DNA of 64,000 bases from Magnetospirillum sp. XM-1 (GTDB taxonomy: Bacteria; Pseudomonadota; Alphaproteobacteria; Rhodospirillales; Magnetospirillaceae), in the NCBI RefSeq assembly GCF_001511835.1, contig NZ_LN997848.1, positions 868,001-932,000 on the forward strand. Direction: 5' to 3'. This document shows positions 35,257 through 43,570 of this stretch, piece after piece. The notes under the pieces are model-generated. The model was not told the origin of the DNA and did no database searches. It saw only the letters and a list, made by a program, of their open reading frames with translations. A program made the position numbers and the translations under genes. The number at the start of each line of letters is the position of its first letter. Position 1 is the first letter of the stretch.

Positions 35257-36399
35257 GTGATTCCACTTTGCGTTCCCAATCTGACGGGCAACGAGGCCCG
35301 CTATCTTCAGGAATGCGTGGATAGCACCTTCGTGTCTTCGGTCGGCCCCTTCGTCGATCGGCTGGAGGATATGGTGGCCGTCGCCGCCGGGTCGCAGGTG
35401 CGTGCCGTGGCCACCTCGGCCGGGACCACCGGCCTGCACGCCGCCCTGACCGCCGTGGGCGTGGAGCGGGACGATCTGGTGATCATGCCGGCCTTCACTT
35501 TCGTGGCCAGCGCCAATGCCGTTGCCCATTGCGGCGCCACGCCGTGGCTGCTGGACGTGACGGCGGAAAGCTGGACCCTGGATCCCGCCCTGCTTCAACG
35601 GGTGCTGGAGGTCGAGACGGTACGAGACGGCGATGTCCTGCGCCACCGGGCCAGCGGCCGGCGGGTGGCGGCGGTGCTGCCGGTGCATGTGCTCGGCTGC
35701 CCCGCCGACATGGACGCCATCGTTTCCGTCGCCCGGGCCCATGGCCTCAAGGTGGTGGCCGATGCCGCCGCCGCCCTGGGCTGTCGCTATCGTGGCCGCC
35801 GTATTGCCCAGTTGGGCGCCGATCTCTCGGTGGTGTCGTTCAACGGCAACAAGACGGTGACCGCCGGCGGTGGCGGCGCGGTCATCGGCACCGATCCCGA
35901 CCTGCTGGCTCTGGTGCGCCATCTGACCACCACGGCGCGGGTCAGTCCCGACTACCTGCATGACCGGGTGGGCTTCAACTATCGCATGACCAATCTGCAG
36001 GCGGCGGTGGGCTGTGCCCAACTGGAGCGGTTGGACGAATTCGTCGCCGCCAAGCGCCGCATCCGCGCCGCCTATGACGCCGCCTTCGCCGGTCGGCCGG
36101 ACGTCGGCCCCTTTCCCCAGCCCCAATGGGCGGAGAGCGAATGCTGGTTCTCCGGCTTCGTGCTGGAGCGGGCGGAATCCATGGCCGCCTTGCGGGCCGG
36201 GCTGCGCGACCGGGGAATTGACGCCCGTCCGTTCTGGCGGCCCATGCATCTGCAGCCGGCTTTCGCCGAGGCATTGCGCACGTCCATGACGGTGACGGAA
36301 TCCGTATGGGACCGCATCGTCACCCTGCCTTGCTCCACGGCCCTGACCGAGGCGGAGCTGGAATCGGTGGTGGCTGCGGTGGAAGAGGTGCTGGGATGA
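35257..36399 (+). CDS. legC: Nucleotide-sugar aminotransferase, LegC-like
   Basis: A 380-residue DegT-family PLP enzyme. GTTGLHAAL, VVADAAAALGC and the lysine K199 in FNGNKTVTAGGGG are in the expected order. LegC aminates the 4-keto sugar made by LegB to yield the 4-amino-6-deoxy intermediate. The GTG at 35257 follows GGGGGA at a suitable distance and gives the family-typical short MIPLCVPNL start. It overlaps the next gene by four bases. It differs from the DegT gene at 28519, which has a FSMNCMKTL lysine region, so the two serve different sugars. Confidence 0.87.
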   Translation: MIPLCVPNLTGNEARYLQECVDSTFVSSVGPFVDRLEDMVAVAAGSQVRAVATSAGTTGLHAALTAVGVERDDLVIMPAFTFVASANAVAHCGATPWLLDVTAESWTLDPALLQRVLEVETVRDGDVLRHRASGRRVAAVLPVHVLGCPADMDAIVSVARAHGLKVVADAAAALGCRYRGRRIAQLGADLSVVSFNGNKTVTAGGGGAVIGTDPDLLALVRHLTTTARVSPDYLHDRVGFNYRMTNLQAAVGCAQLERLDEFVAAKRRIRAAYDAAFAGRPDVGPFPQPQWAESECWFSGFVLERAESMAALRAGLRDRGIDARPFWRPMHLQPAFAEALRTSMTVTESVWDRIVTLPCSTALTEAELESVVAAVEEVLG

Positions 36400-37571
36400 A
36401 GCGGATCTGTGTCGTTACCGGGACACGGGCCGAATACGGACCGTTGTTCTGGGTGTTGAAGGAAATCGATGCCCATCCCGATCTTGAGTTGCAGCTGGTG
36501 GTCACCGGCATGCACCTGTCTCCCGAATACGGTTCTACCTGGAAAGTCATCGAGGCCGATGGCTTTGCCATCGCCGCCAAGGTGGAGATGCTGCTGTCGG
36601 GGGATACCGGCACGGCCATCGCCAAGTCCATGGGCCTTGGCACCATCGGCTTCGCCGACGCCTTCGAGCGCCTGAGACCCGACATCGTGGTGGTCTGGGG
36701 CGACCGCTTCGAGCTGATGGCGGCGGTTCAGGCCGCCGTGGTGGCGCGGATTCCCATCGCCCATATCGGCGGCGGCGACGTGACCGAGGGCGCCTTCGAC
36801 GACGCCATTCGCCATGCCATCACCAAGATGGCCCATCTGCATTTTCCCATCATCGCCGATTCCGCGCGTCGCCTGCGGCAAATGGGGGAGGCCCCCGGGC
36901 GGATTCACCTGGCCGGCAACGCCAGCCTCGACCATCTGCGGCGTACAGTCTTTCTGGAGCGGGTCGAGGTGGAGGCGCGGCTGAATTTCAGCCTGCGGCC
37001 CCGCAATGTGCTGGTGACCTATCACCCGGTGACGCTGGACCCGGAGGAGGGGCGGCGTGGCTGGACCGAAATGCTGGCCGCCCTGGAATCTTTGGGGGAG
37101 GAGGTGGGAATCATCATGACGGCCCCCAATGCCGATAACGACAGCCGCGAATTGATGGTGGCGCTGGAGGCCTTTGTTGGGGCGCATCCTAACGCCATCC
37201 TTCGGACCTCCCTGGGCTCGCAGCTCTATATGAGCACCGCCCGGCTGTGCGATGCGGTGGTGGGCAATTCGTCGAGCGGCCTGCTAGAAATCCCGTCGCT
37301 GGGTGTCGTCACCGTCAATATCGGGACCCGCCAGAACGGTCGGCCGCGCGCTGCTTCGGTGATCGACTGCGCGCCCGATAGCGCCGCCATCCGGGCCGCC
37401 ATGGACCGGGCCATGGCCATGGATTGCGGGGACGTGACCAATCCCTATGGCGACGGCCGCTCGGCGCAGCGTATTGTTCGGGTGCTGGCCGGAATCGAGG
37501 ATTTCCCCGCGTTGCTGCACAAGGGGTTCATCGACCTTGCCGGAGACGGCGGGGCGGGAGTAACGCCGTGA
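36396..37571 (+). CDS. legG: UDP-N-acetylglucosamine 2-epimerase (hydrolysing), LegG/NeuC-like
   Basis: A 391-residue GT-B-fold enzyme. VTGTRAEYGPLFWVL at the N-terminus is the NeuC/LegG signature. VVWGDRFELMAAVQAAV, HIGGGDVTEGAFDDAIRHA and VGNSSSGLLEIPSLG follow in order. The enzyme hydrolyses the activated, 4-amino-modified sugar while inverting C2 to give the manno-configured precursor for LegI. It overlaps legC by four bases and ends over the GTG of the synthase, so the four are one coupled set. Confidence 0.9.
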   Translation: MKRICVVTGTRAEYGPLFWVLKEIDAHPDLELQLVVTGMHLSPEYGSTWKVIEADGFAIAAKVEMLLSGDTGTAIAKSMGLGTIGFADAFERLRPDIVVVWGDRFELMAAVQAAVVARIPIAHIGGGDVTEGAFDDAIRHAITKMAHLHFPIIADSARRLRQMGEAPGRIHLAGNASLDHLRRTVFLERVEVEARLNFSLRPRNVLVTYHPVTLDPEEGRRGWTEMLAALESLGEEVGIIMTAPNADNDSRELMVALEAFVGAHPNAILRTSLGSQLYMSTARLCDAVVGNSSSGLLEIPSLGVVTVNIGTRQNGRPRAASVIDCAPDSAAIRAAMDRAMAMDCGDVTNPYGDGRSAQRIVRVLAGIEDFPALLHKGFIDLAGDGGAGVTP

Positions 37572-38620
37572 TTCAGTCCTTCACCATCGGTAACCGCCGG
37601 GTCGGCCCAGGCTGCCCCTGTTTCGTGATCGCCGAGGCGGGCGTCAATCACAACGGTGATCTGGCCCTGGCTCACCGGCTGGTGGACATGGCGGCGCAGG
37701 CGGGCGCCGACGCGGTGAAGTTCCAGACCTTCACGGCGGAGAAAGTGGTGTCGGCCCAGGCGCCCAAGGCCGCCTACCAGAAGGCCAGCACCGGCGGCGA
37801 GCAAAGCCAGCTGGACATGGTCCGCGGATTTCAGCTGGCTCCCGAGGCGTTCGCCGAACTGTCTGCCCACTGCGCCCAGGCCGGAATATTGTTCATGTCG
37901 ACGCCTTTCGACCTGGACAGCGTCGATGTGCTTGACCGGCTCGACGTTCCCGCCTTCAAGCTGCCATCGGGGGAAATCACCAACCCCCTGCTGTTGCGCC
38001 GGGTGGCCGCCACCGGGCGGCCGGTGATCCTGTCCACCGGCATGGGCGCCCTGGTGGAGGTGGCGGCGGCGGTCGACATCCTGGAGCGGGCCGGTTGCCG
38101 CGACCTGATGCTGCTTCACTGCACCTCGGCCTATCCGGCCCCGGTGGAAAGCGCCAATCTGCGGGCCATGGCCACCCTGGCGGCGGCCTTCCGCCGGCCG
38201 GTGGGCTATTCCGACCATACCGAGGGGTTCGAGGCGGCCATCGCCGCCGTGGCGCTTGGCGCCTGCTGCATCGAGAAGCATTTCACCCTGGACCGCTCGC
38301 TGCCGGGTCCCGATCATCTGGCCTCGGTGTCGCCCGCCGATCTGGGCGCCCTGGTGGCCGTCATCCGTCGGGTCGAGAAGGGTCTGGGCGACGGCTGCAA
38401 GCGTCCGGTGGCCGCCGAGGAGGATACCCGCGCCGTGGCTCGCCGCAGCCTGTTCGCCGCCCGCGCCCTGGAGGCGGGGGCCGTGATGGCCGAGGATGAT
38501 CTGATCGCCCTGCGTCCCGGCGGCGGCATTTCCCCCATGCAGGTGGACATGGTGGTGGGGCGGCGACTGACCCGCGCCGTGGCGGAAGGGACTCTTCTGG
38601 CTTGGAGCGATTTGGCATGA
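37568..38620 (+). CDS. legI: N-acylneuraminate/legionaminic acid synthase, LegI/NeuB-like
   Basis: A 350-residue NeuB-type PEP-condensing synthase. FVIAEAGVNHNGDLALAHRLVDMA is the characteristic first motif. LLHCTSAYPAP, VGYSDHTEG and EKHFTLDR follow in the NeuB order, and the C-terminal SAF-like part carries RRSLFAARAL and PGGGISPM. LegI joins PEP to the 2,4-diamino-6-deoxymannose product of LegG to make legionaminic acid. GTG 37568 overlaps the legG stop. The methyltransferase at 38617 overlaps the end by four bases. Confidence 0.9.
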   Translation: MIQSFTIGNRRVGPGCPCFVIAEAGVNHNGDLALAHRLVDMAAQAGADAVKFQTFTAEKVVSAQAPKAAYQKASTGGEQSQLDMVRGFQLAPEAFAELSAHCAQAGILFMSTPFDLDSVDVLDRLDVPAFKLPSGEITNPLLLRRVAATGRPVILSTGMGALVEVAAAVDILERAGCRDLMLLHCTSAYPAPVESANLRAMATLAAAFRRPVGYSDHTEGFEAAIAAVALGACCIEKHFTLDRSLPGPDHLASVSPADLGALVAVIRRVEKGLGDGCKRPVAAEEDTRAVARRSLFAARALEAGAVMAEDDLIALRPGGGISPMQVDMVVGRRLTRAVAEGTLLAWSDLA

Positions 38621-39774
38621 GCGCTGTTCTTTCTGGCACGGGCCCCGGCCTGACCCTGTCCATCGCCGATCTGCCGCTGTGGCAGGGCGTGCGGAAGGAG
38701 CCGGGCGTACAACGCCGTTTTCCCTTTCGCCTGGGCTTCACCGGACCGGGACCGATTCGCCAGACCACCGAGGCCGAGGTGGTTGCCGAGGTATTGAAAT
38801 CCTATGCCGGGGATGACTACGCCTTTCTGACCAAGCCGCCGGGCGCCAGCGCCTGGGCCGACAGCCTGGGCGATTCCAAGGTGGCGGCAGTCATGGAAAA
38901 TTGGACCGGCCGGGCGCCGCGCACCATCCTCGAAGTGGGGGCGGGCAGCACCTATGTGGGTGAAAAGCTGCTGGCCCGCTTCGGCGAGGGGCCGACCTAC
39001 ACCATAGTCGATCCGGCGGTGCGCGAGGATGGCGGACGGATTGAGGTGGTTCGCGACTATTTCCCCGCTCCGGCCCTCCAGGGGCGTCGGTTCGACCTCA
39101 TCATCGGCTTCAACTGCCTGGAGCACGTTCCCGATCCCGTCGCCGTCCTGGCGGCGGCGCGGCGTCACCTGGCACCGGGTGGCCTGGTGTTGATGACCTA
39201 TCCCGATACCGAGCAGAACCTGAATGAGGGCGATATCAACGCCCTGATGCACGAGCATCTCAGCTATTTCACCGAGCGATCTTCACGCTGGGCGGCGCAG
39301 GCGGCGGGATTGGCGGTCCAGGGGCTGGAGCGCCGCGCCGGAGCCTTCGTGGCCGTGCTGGAGCATCCGCCGGAGCCGCTGGCCCATCCCGGGGACCTGT
39401 GGGAGGAGGACCTGCTGCGCCACGCTGCCGGGATGCTGGATTCGCTGCTGCTGCGAACCGGCGGCGAGATTTCCGCCCGTCTTCAGGCGGGGGAGACGGT
39501 GGCCTTTCACGGTGCCACCAACGGCCTCAACAGCTTTCTCGCCCTGACTGGGCTGGGAGATCATCCGGCCATTCGGGTCTTCGACGGTGACGACAGCAAG
39601 GTGGGTCAGTTCCTTCCCGCCTGTCCCACGCCGATCCTCGGCTCCGGCGACCCGTCCTATCCCGCCCACGATGCCATCTATGTCTCGGCGGTGACGTTCC
39701 TGCCGGCCATCCGCCGTTTCGCCCAGCAGGTTCACGGCCTGCCGGCCGAACGGCTGCTGCCTCTGGTGGGCTGA
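38617..39774 (+). CDS. SAM-dependent methyltransferase with sugar C-methyltransferase-like C-terminal domain
   Basis: A 385-residue protein. The N-terminal 80 residues have no zinc-cysteine motif of TylCIII-like enzymes, but the middle holds a methyltransferase fold: ILEVGAGSTYVGEKL (motif I), then IGFNCLEHVPDP. The final 120 residues resemble the C-terminal Methyltransf_14-type domain of sugar C-methyltransferases, with FHGATNGLNSFLALTG and FDGDDSKVGQFLPA. It is inserted between legI and the PHP gene and overlaps legI by four bases, so it may methylate the nonulosonate or another sugar at a late stage. The acceptor is unknown. Confidence 0.72.
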   Translation: MSAVLSGTGPGLTLSIADLPLWQGVRKEPGVQRRFPFRLGFTGPGPIRQTTEAEVVAEVLKSYAGDDYAFLTKPPGASAWADSLGDSKVAAVMENWTGRAPRTILEVGAGSTYVGEKLLARFGEGPTYTIVDPAVREDGGRIEVVRDYFPAPALQGRRFDLIIGFNCLEHVPDPVAVLAAARRHLAPGGLVLMTYPDTEQNLNEGDINALMHEHLSYFTERSSRWAAQAAGLAVQGLERRAGAFVAVLEHPPEPLAHPGDLWEEDLLRHAAGMLDSLLLRTGGEISARLQAGETVAFHGATNGLNSFLALTGLGDHPAIRVFDGDDSKVGQFLPACPTPILGSGDPSYPAHDAIYVSAVTFLPAIRRFAQQVHGLPAERLLPLVG

Positions 39775-39777
39775 GCT

Positions 39778-40491
39778 ATGGCCCGGACACTGAACGTAAT
39801 TACCGGTGGTTTTCCGCTCGGCGTTATTCCCCCGGTGGATCTGCACATGCACACCACCTGGACCGATGGCTCCGCCCCGGTGGCGGAGATGCATGCCCGC
39901 GCCGTGGCCGAGGGACTGAAGACCATCTTGTTCAGCGAGCACGCCCGCAAGAGCAGCGTCGACTGGTTCCCTCGCTTCGCCGCCGAGGTGCGGGCCATAT
40001 CTGATCAGCGTTGCCGCGCCCTGGTGGGAGTGGAGTGCAAGATCGAAGATTTCGGCGGGGCCGTCGATACGGTGCCGGCTATTCTGGCCGAATGCGATCT
40101 GGTGATGGCCAGCGTCCACCGCTTTCCAGGCGAAAGCGGCATCACCACCGGCACCACCGGCAATTACAGCCCGGAGCAGGCGGTCGATATCGAGTTCCGG
40201 CTTTCCCTGGCGGCCATGGACAATCCGGCGGTGGACATCCTCGGCCATCCCTTCGGTATGAGTATCGCCCGCTTCAAGACATCACCGCCGTGGGAGCTGT
40301 TTCAGGCCCTGGTGGACAAGGCGGCGGCCACCGGGGTGGCGTTCGAGGTCAATGCCCGTTACCACCCCGACCCTTGGGCGCTGATCGAAGCTTGCCGTAA
40401 GGCGGGAGCGCCCCTATCCCTGGGATCCAACGCCCATACTCCCGACGAAGTGGGGCTGATCGGCCGCTTGTTGCAAAGGGAAGTCCAGTGA
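39778..40491 (+). CDS. PHP-domain metal-dependent hydrolase
   Basis: A 237-residue PHP protein with the metal-ligand series DLHMHT (H23, H25), SEHAR, VGVECKI, SVHRFPG, GHPFG and GSNAHTP. These fit the four PHP motifs of histidinol phosphatase and polymerase-associated domains, so a trinuclear metal phosphoesterase is expected. It lies between the methyltransferase and the ATP-grasp gene, overlapping the latter by four bases. In a sugar locus the role could be dephosphorylation of a sugar phosphate. No specific substrate is suggested by sequence. Confidence 0.78.
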   Translation: MARTLNVITGGFPLGVIPPVDLHMHTTWTDGSAPVAEMHARAVAEGLKTILFSEHARKSSVDWFPRFAAEVRAISDQRCRALVGVECKIEDFGGAVDTVPAILAECDLVMASVHRFPGESGITTGTTGNYSPEQAVDIEFRLSLAAMDNPAVDILGHPFGMSIARFKTSPPWELFQALVDKAAATGVAFEVNARYHPDPWALIEACRKAGAPLSLGSNAHTPDEVGLIGRLLQREVQ

Positions 40492-41528
40492 AAAACATCC
40501 GTGTATTGGTGACCGGCGGCGGCAGCGGAGTCGGCCAGGGTATCATCAAGGCCCTGCGAATTTCGGGACTGCCGGTGACGGTGGTGTCGGGTGACATCGC
40601 CCCTCTTAATGCCGGTCTTTTTCTGGCGGACGAGGCCACTCTGATTCCACGGGTGGAAGACGCCGACGCGCTGGAGTGCTTCGTCGCCCTATTATCGCAG
40701 GGCGGTTTCCACATGGTGATGATCGGCTCGGAATTCGATCTGGCGTTCTTCGCGCGTCACCGCGACACCATCGAGGCGCGCACAGGCTGCAAGGTGATGG
40801 CCTCACCGTTGTCCACTGTGGAAATGGCCAACGATAAGTGGCTGACCACCGAGTTCCTGCGAGCCAACGGGTTGCCCCACGCCGCCGCCTGCTTGCCTGC
40901 CCATGTGGACGAGGCGGCCGCCTGGGCGGTGACTAATGGCTATCCGGTGGTTCTGAAAAGCCGGACCGGCACGTCGAGCCGCAATGTTCACATCGTCAAG
41001 GACGAGGCCGACCTGCGCCGCCTGTTTTCCCAGGTGCCTAACCTGATGCTGCAGGCCTTTGCCGGAAGCGAGGGCGACGGTCTGGCCCATGAATACACCT
41101 GCGCGGTGTTCCGGGCCGCCGACGGCAGTCTGCTCGGCCCCCTGACCGCCCGGCGAACCTTGCGCGGCGGTTCGTCCTGGGTCGTCGAGGTGGGTGACTA
41201 CCACTGGCTCCATCCCATGCTGCTGGCCATCGGGGAGCGGGTCCCCAGCCTGGGGTCGCTCAACGTGCAACTCCGGGATGGTCCCGATGGTCCCATCCCC
41301 TTCGAGCTGAACGCGCGTTTTTCCGGGACCACGGCGGTGCGGGCCCATTTCGGCTTCAACGAGCCGGCCTTCGCGCTGCGCAGCTACCTGCTGGGGGAAA
41401 CCCTGGCACCGCCCAGGATCGGGTCCGGCCTGGCCCTGCGCTATCTGGAGGAGGTCTTCCTCGACGGCGTCGCCGCCACCGATCTCGATCATGCCCTGCC
41501 CCGGGGGGTGGTTCGCGATTGGGCATGA
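40488..41528 (+). CDS. ATP-grasp domain protein
   Basis: A 346-residue carbamoyl-phosphate-synthase-like ATP-grasp enzyme. A Rossmann-like N-terminus (VLVTGGGSGVGQGIIKAL) precedes the ATP-grasp fold, with PVVLKSRTGTSSRNVHIV as the ATP-binding lysine/glycine loop and PIPFELNARFSGTTAVR as the metal-binding E/N pair. ATP-grasp enzymes in glycan loci ligate amino acids or carboxylates to sugars by an acylphosphate. It forms a coupled pair with the PHP gene before it and the SDR after it. Its partner amino acid is unknown. Confidence 0.8.
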   Translation: MKNIRVLVTGGGSGVGQGIIKALRISGLPVTVVSGDIAPLNAGLFLADEATLIPRVEDADALECFVALLSQGGFHMVMIGSEFDLAFFARHRDTIEARTGCKVMASPLSTVEMANDKWLTTEFLRANGLPHAAACLPAHVDEAAAWAVTNGYPVVLKSRTGTSSRNVHIVKDEADLRRLFSQVPNLMLQAFAGSEGDGLAHEYTCAVFRAADGSLLGPLTARRTLRGGSSWVVEVGDYHWLHPMLLAIGERVPSLGSLNVQLRDGPDGPIPFELNARFSGTTAVRAHFGFNEPAFALRSYLLGETLAPPRIGSGLALRYLEEVFLDGVAATDLDHALPRGVVRDWA

Positions 41529-42421
41529 TCGGAGTCACCGGCGCGTCGGGACTGATCGGGCGCCATCTGCTTGCGCTGCTGGCCAGAAACGGCCATGCGG
41601 TGACTGCCACTTCGCGTTGCCGCCCGGAAGCAGACGTGGCGTGGTATCCGTCGGAATTGGCCGAGTGGCGTCATCCCGACCAGTTGGACGGGCTGTTCGC
41701 CCATGCGGATGCCGTGGTCCATCTGGGGGCGGCCTTGCCGGGGGCCGATGCCGCAGCCCTGATGGATGTCAACCTCCGTGCCACCCTGGTCCTCGGCCAG
41801 TGGGCCGCGTCGCGGGATAAGCCCCTGATCTTCCTGTCCAGCGGTTCCGTTTATGGCGAAACCACGGAGCCGGTGGATGAGGACGCCCCCATGAGCGTCC
41901 GGCCGCTGGGTGGGCTCTATGGTCTGAGCAAGCAACTGGCCGAACAGGCCCTCGCTCATCTTGCCGCCCAGGGCTTGCTGCGCACCGTTATCCGCCCGAC
42001 GGCCGTCTATGGCTGGGGCATGCCCGGCGGCAAACTGGTGGCGGACTTCCTGGCCCGGGCCCGCGCCGGAGATGTTCTGGAAGTCGCGCCTCCCGCCGCC
42101 GACAGCGTCAATCTGGTCCATGCCTTTGATGTGGCGAGGGCGGTGGCCGCGGTCCTGGAGGCGCCGTCGTCGGGAGTCTTCAATGTGGCCGGTCCGGGCC
42201 AGGTGTCCGTGGGCGATCTGGCCCGCGCCTGTGTGCGGGTCGCCGGATCGGGGAGTGTGCGGGAATTGGAGGGCGAGGCCGGGCGGCCACCTGTCGACCG
42301 ATTCCGACTGAAGGGCTCGCGTGCGGCTGCCGCTTTGGGTTACACACCTCGGGTCGGGCTCGAGGAGGGCCTGGGCCTCATGTTGCATCAAGCCTGCCTG
42401 CCCGAGGGGGGGCTCCCATGA
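41525..42421 (+). CDS. NAD-dependent epimerase/dehydratase-like SDR (298 residues)
   Basis: Extended SDR starting VTGASGLIGRHLLALLAR, with SSGSVYG, a YGLSKQ catalytic tyrosine/lysine and RPTAVYGWGMPGG. It is somewhat short for the group and lacks the long C-terminal tail of 4-epimerases. ATG 41525 overlaps the ATP-grasp stop. It precedes the PtmE-like nucleotidyltransferase with four bases of overlap. It could act as a 4-reductase (RmlD-like) or epimerase on a sugar of the nonulosonate pathway; the sequence alone does not decide. Confidence 0.75.
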   Translation: MIGVTGASGLIGRHLLALLARNGHAVTATSRCRPEADVAWYPSELAEWRHPDQLDGLFAHADAVVHLGAALPGADAAALMDVNLRATLVLGQWAASRDKPLIFLSSGSVYGETTEPVDEDAPMSVRPLGGLYGLSKQLAEQALAHLAAQGLLRTVIRPTAVYGWGMPGGKLVADFLARARAGDVLEVAPPAADSVNLVHAFDVARAVAAVLEAPSSGVFNVAGPGQVSVGDLARACVRVAGSGSVRELEGEAGRPPVDRFRLKGSRAAAALGYTPRVGLEEGLGLMLHQACLPEGGLP

Positions 42422-43467
42422 AACGCTGGCAAGACACGCTGGTTTCTCCCACGACGCCGGTCTTCGACGCGATCAAGGCGCTGGACCTCGGCGCCATGCA
42501 GATCGTGCTGGTGGTCGACGGGCAATCCCGTCTGCTCGGCACCATCACCGACGGGGATATTCGCCGGGGCCTTCTGCGTGGACTCCCGCTGGATTCTCCT
42601 TCCAGCGAGGTCATGAACCCCCGGTTCCACCATGGTCGGGTGGAAGACGAGGCCAGCGTGCTGCTGGCCACCATGCGCCGCCTGCAAATCTCCCAGATGC
42701 CGTTGCTCGATGGCGACGGCCGGGTGGTCGGCCTGAAGACGCTGGAGCAGATGCTGGCTCTGGACGGCCGCGACAACTGGGTGGTGCTGATGGCGGGCGG
42801 CGAGGGCCGCCGTCTGCGTCCGCTGACTCAGGATGTTCCCAAGCCGTTGCTGCCCGTGGGACCGCGCCCCATCCTGGAGACTATTCTCAAGAACTTCATC
42901 GAGGCGGGCTTCAGGAACTTCTTCATCTCGGTGAATTACCGGGCCGAACAGGTCGAAAGCCATTTTGGCGACGGTTCGGCCCTCGGGGTTTCCATCCGTT
43001 ACCTTCGCGAGGATCGGCAGTTGGGGACCGCCGGGGCTCTGGGCCTGTTGCCCGGCACGCCCTCGGAGCCGCTGATCGTCATGAATGGCGATATCTTGAC
43101 CACCGTTGACTTCAAGCAGTTGCTGGCCTTCCACCGGGAACACCGGGTGGCAGCCACCATGGCCGTGCGGGAATACCATTTCGAGGTACCCTATGGGGTC
43201 GTCGAGGTGGAGGGGACCCGTCTCAAGGGCATTGAGGAAAAGCCGGTGGTGCGTAATTTCGTCAATGCCGGTATCTATGTCCTCAATCCAGAGGTGCTGG
43301 ATCTGGTCAAGCCCGGACAGCCGCACAATATGCCGCAAATCTATCAGACCCTGATGGATGGCGGTCGGGACTGCGCCGTGTTTCCCATACGGGAATACTG
43401 GCTCGATATCGGCCGATTGGACGATTTCGATCGGGCCAACCTGGATTTCCACGATGTGTTCCGTTGA
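42418..43467 (+). CDS. ptmE: CBS-domain nucleotidyltransferase, PtmE-like
   Basis: A 349-residue fusion: two CBS motifs (about residues 5-118, with GTITDGDIRRGLLRG) followed by a GlmU/GCD1-type nucleotidyltransferase starting VVLMAGGEGRRLRPLT near 122. IVMNGDILT and VEEK-like GIEEKPVVRNFVNAGIYVL close the fold. PtmE of Campylobacter has the same architecture and makes GDP-glucosamine for the legionaminic pathway; the position two genes past the leg set supports that role. The CBS pair may sense a nucleotide. It overlaps the SDR by four bases. A 103-base gap without a gene follows. Confidence 0.8.
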   Translation: MKRWQDTLVSPTTPVFDAIKALDLGAMQIVLVVDGQSRLLGTITDGDIRRGLLRGLPLDSPSSEVMNPRFHHGRVEDEASVLLATMRRLQISQMPLLDGDGRVVGLKTLEQMLALDGRDNWVVLMAGGEGRRLRPLTQDVPKPLLPVGPRPILETILKNFIEAGFRNFFISVNYRAEQVESHFGDGSALGVSIRYLREDRQLGTAGALGLLPGTPSEPLIVMNGDILTTVDFKQLLAFHREHRVAATMAVREYHFEVPYGVVEVEGTRLKGIEEKPVVRNFVNAGIYVLNPEVLDLVKPGQPHNMPQIYQTLMDGGRDCAVFPIREYWLDIGRLDDFDRANLDFHDVFR

Positions 43468-43570
43468 GGAATGCGCCGGATGTGGACGGGATAGGCCCGA
43501 GTTCGCCCCCCAGAGCCGTCTGGCGACGGAACAAGCCCCTCCGTCGTGTCGTTGCTGACAAGGTCACGTC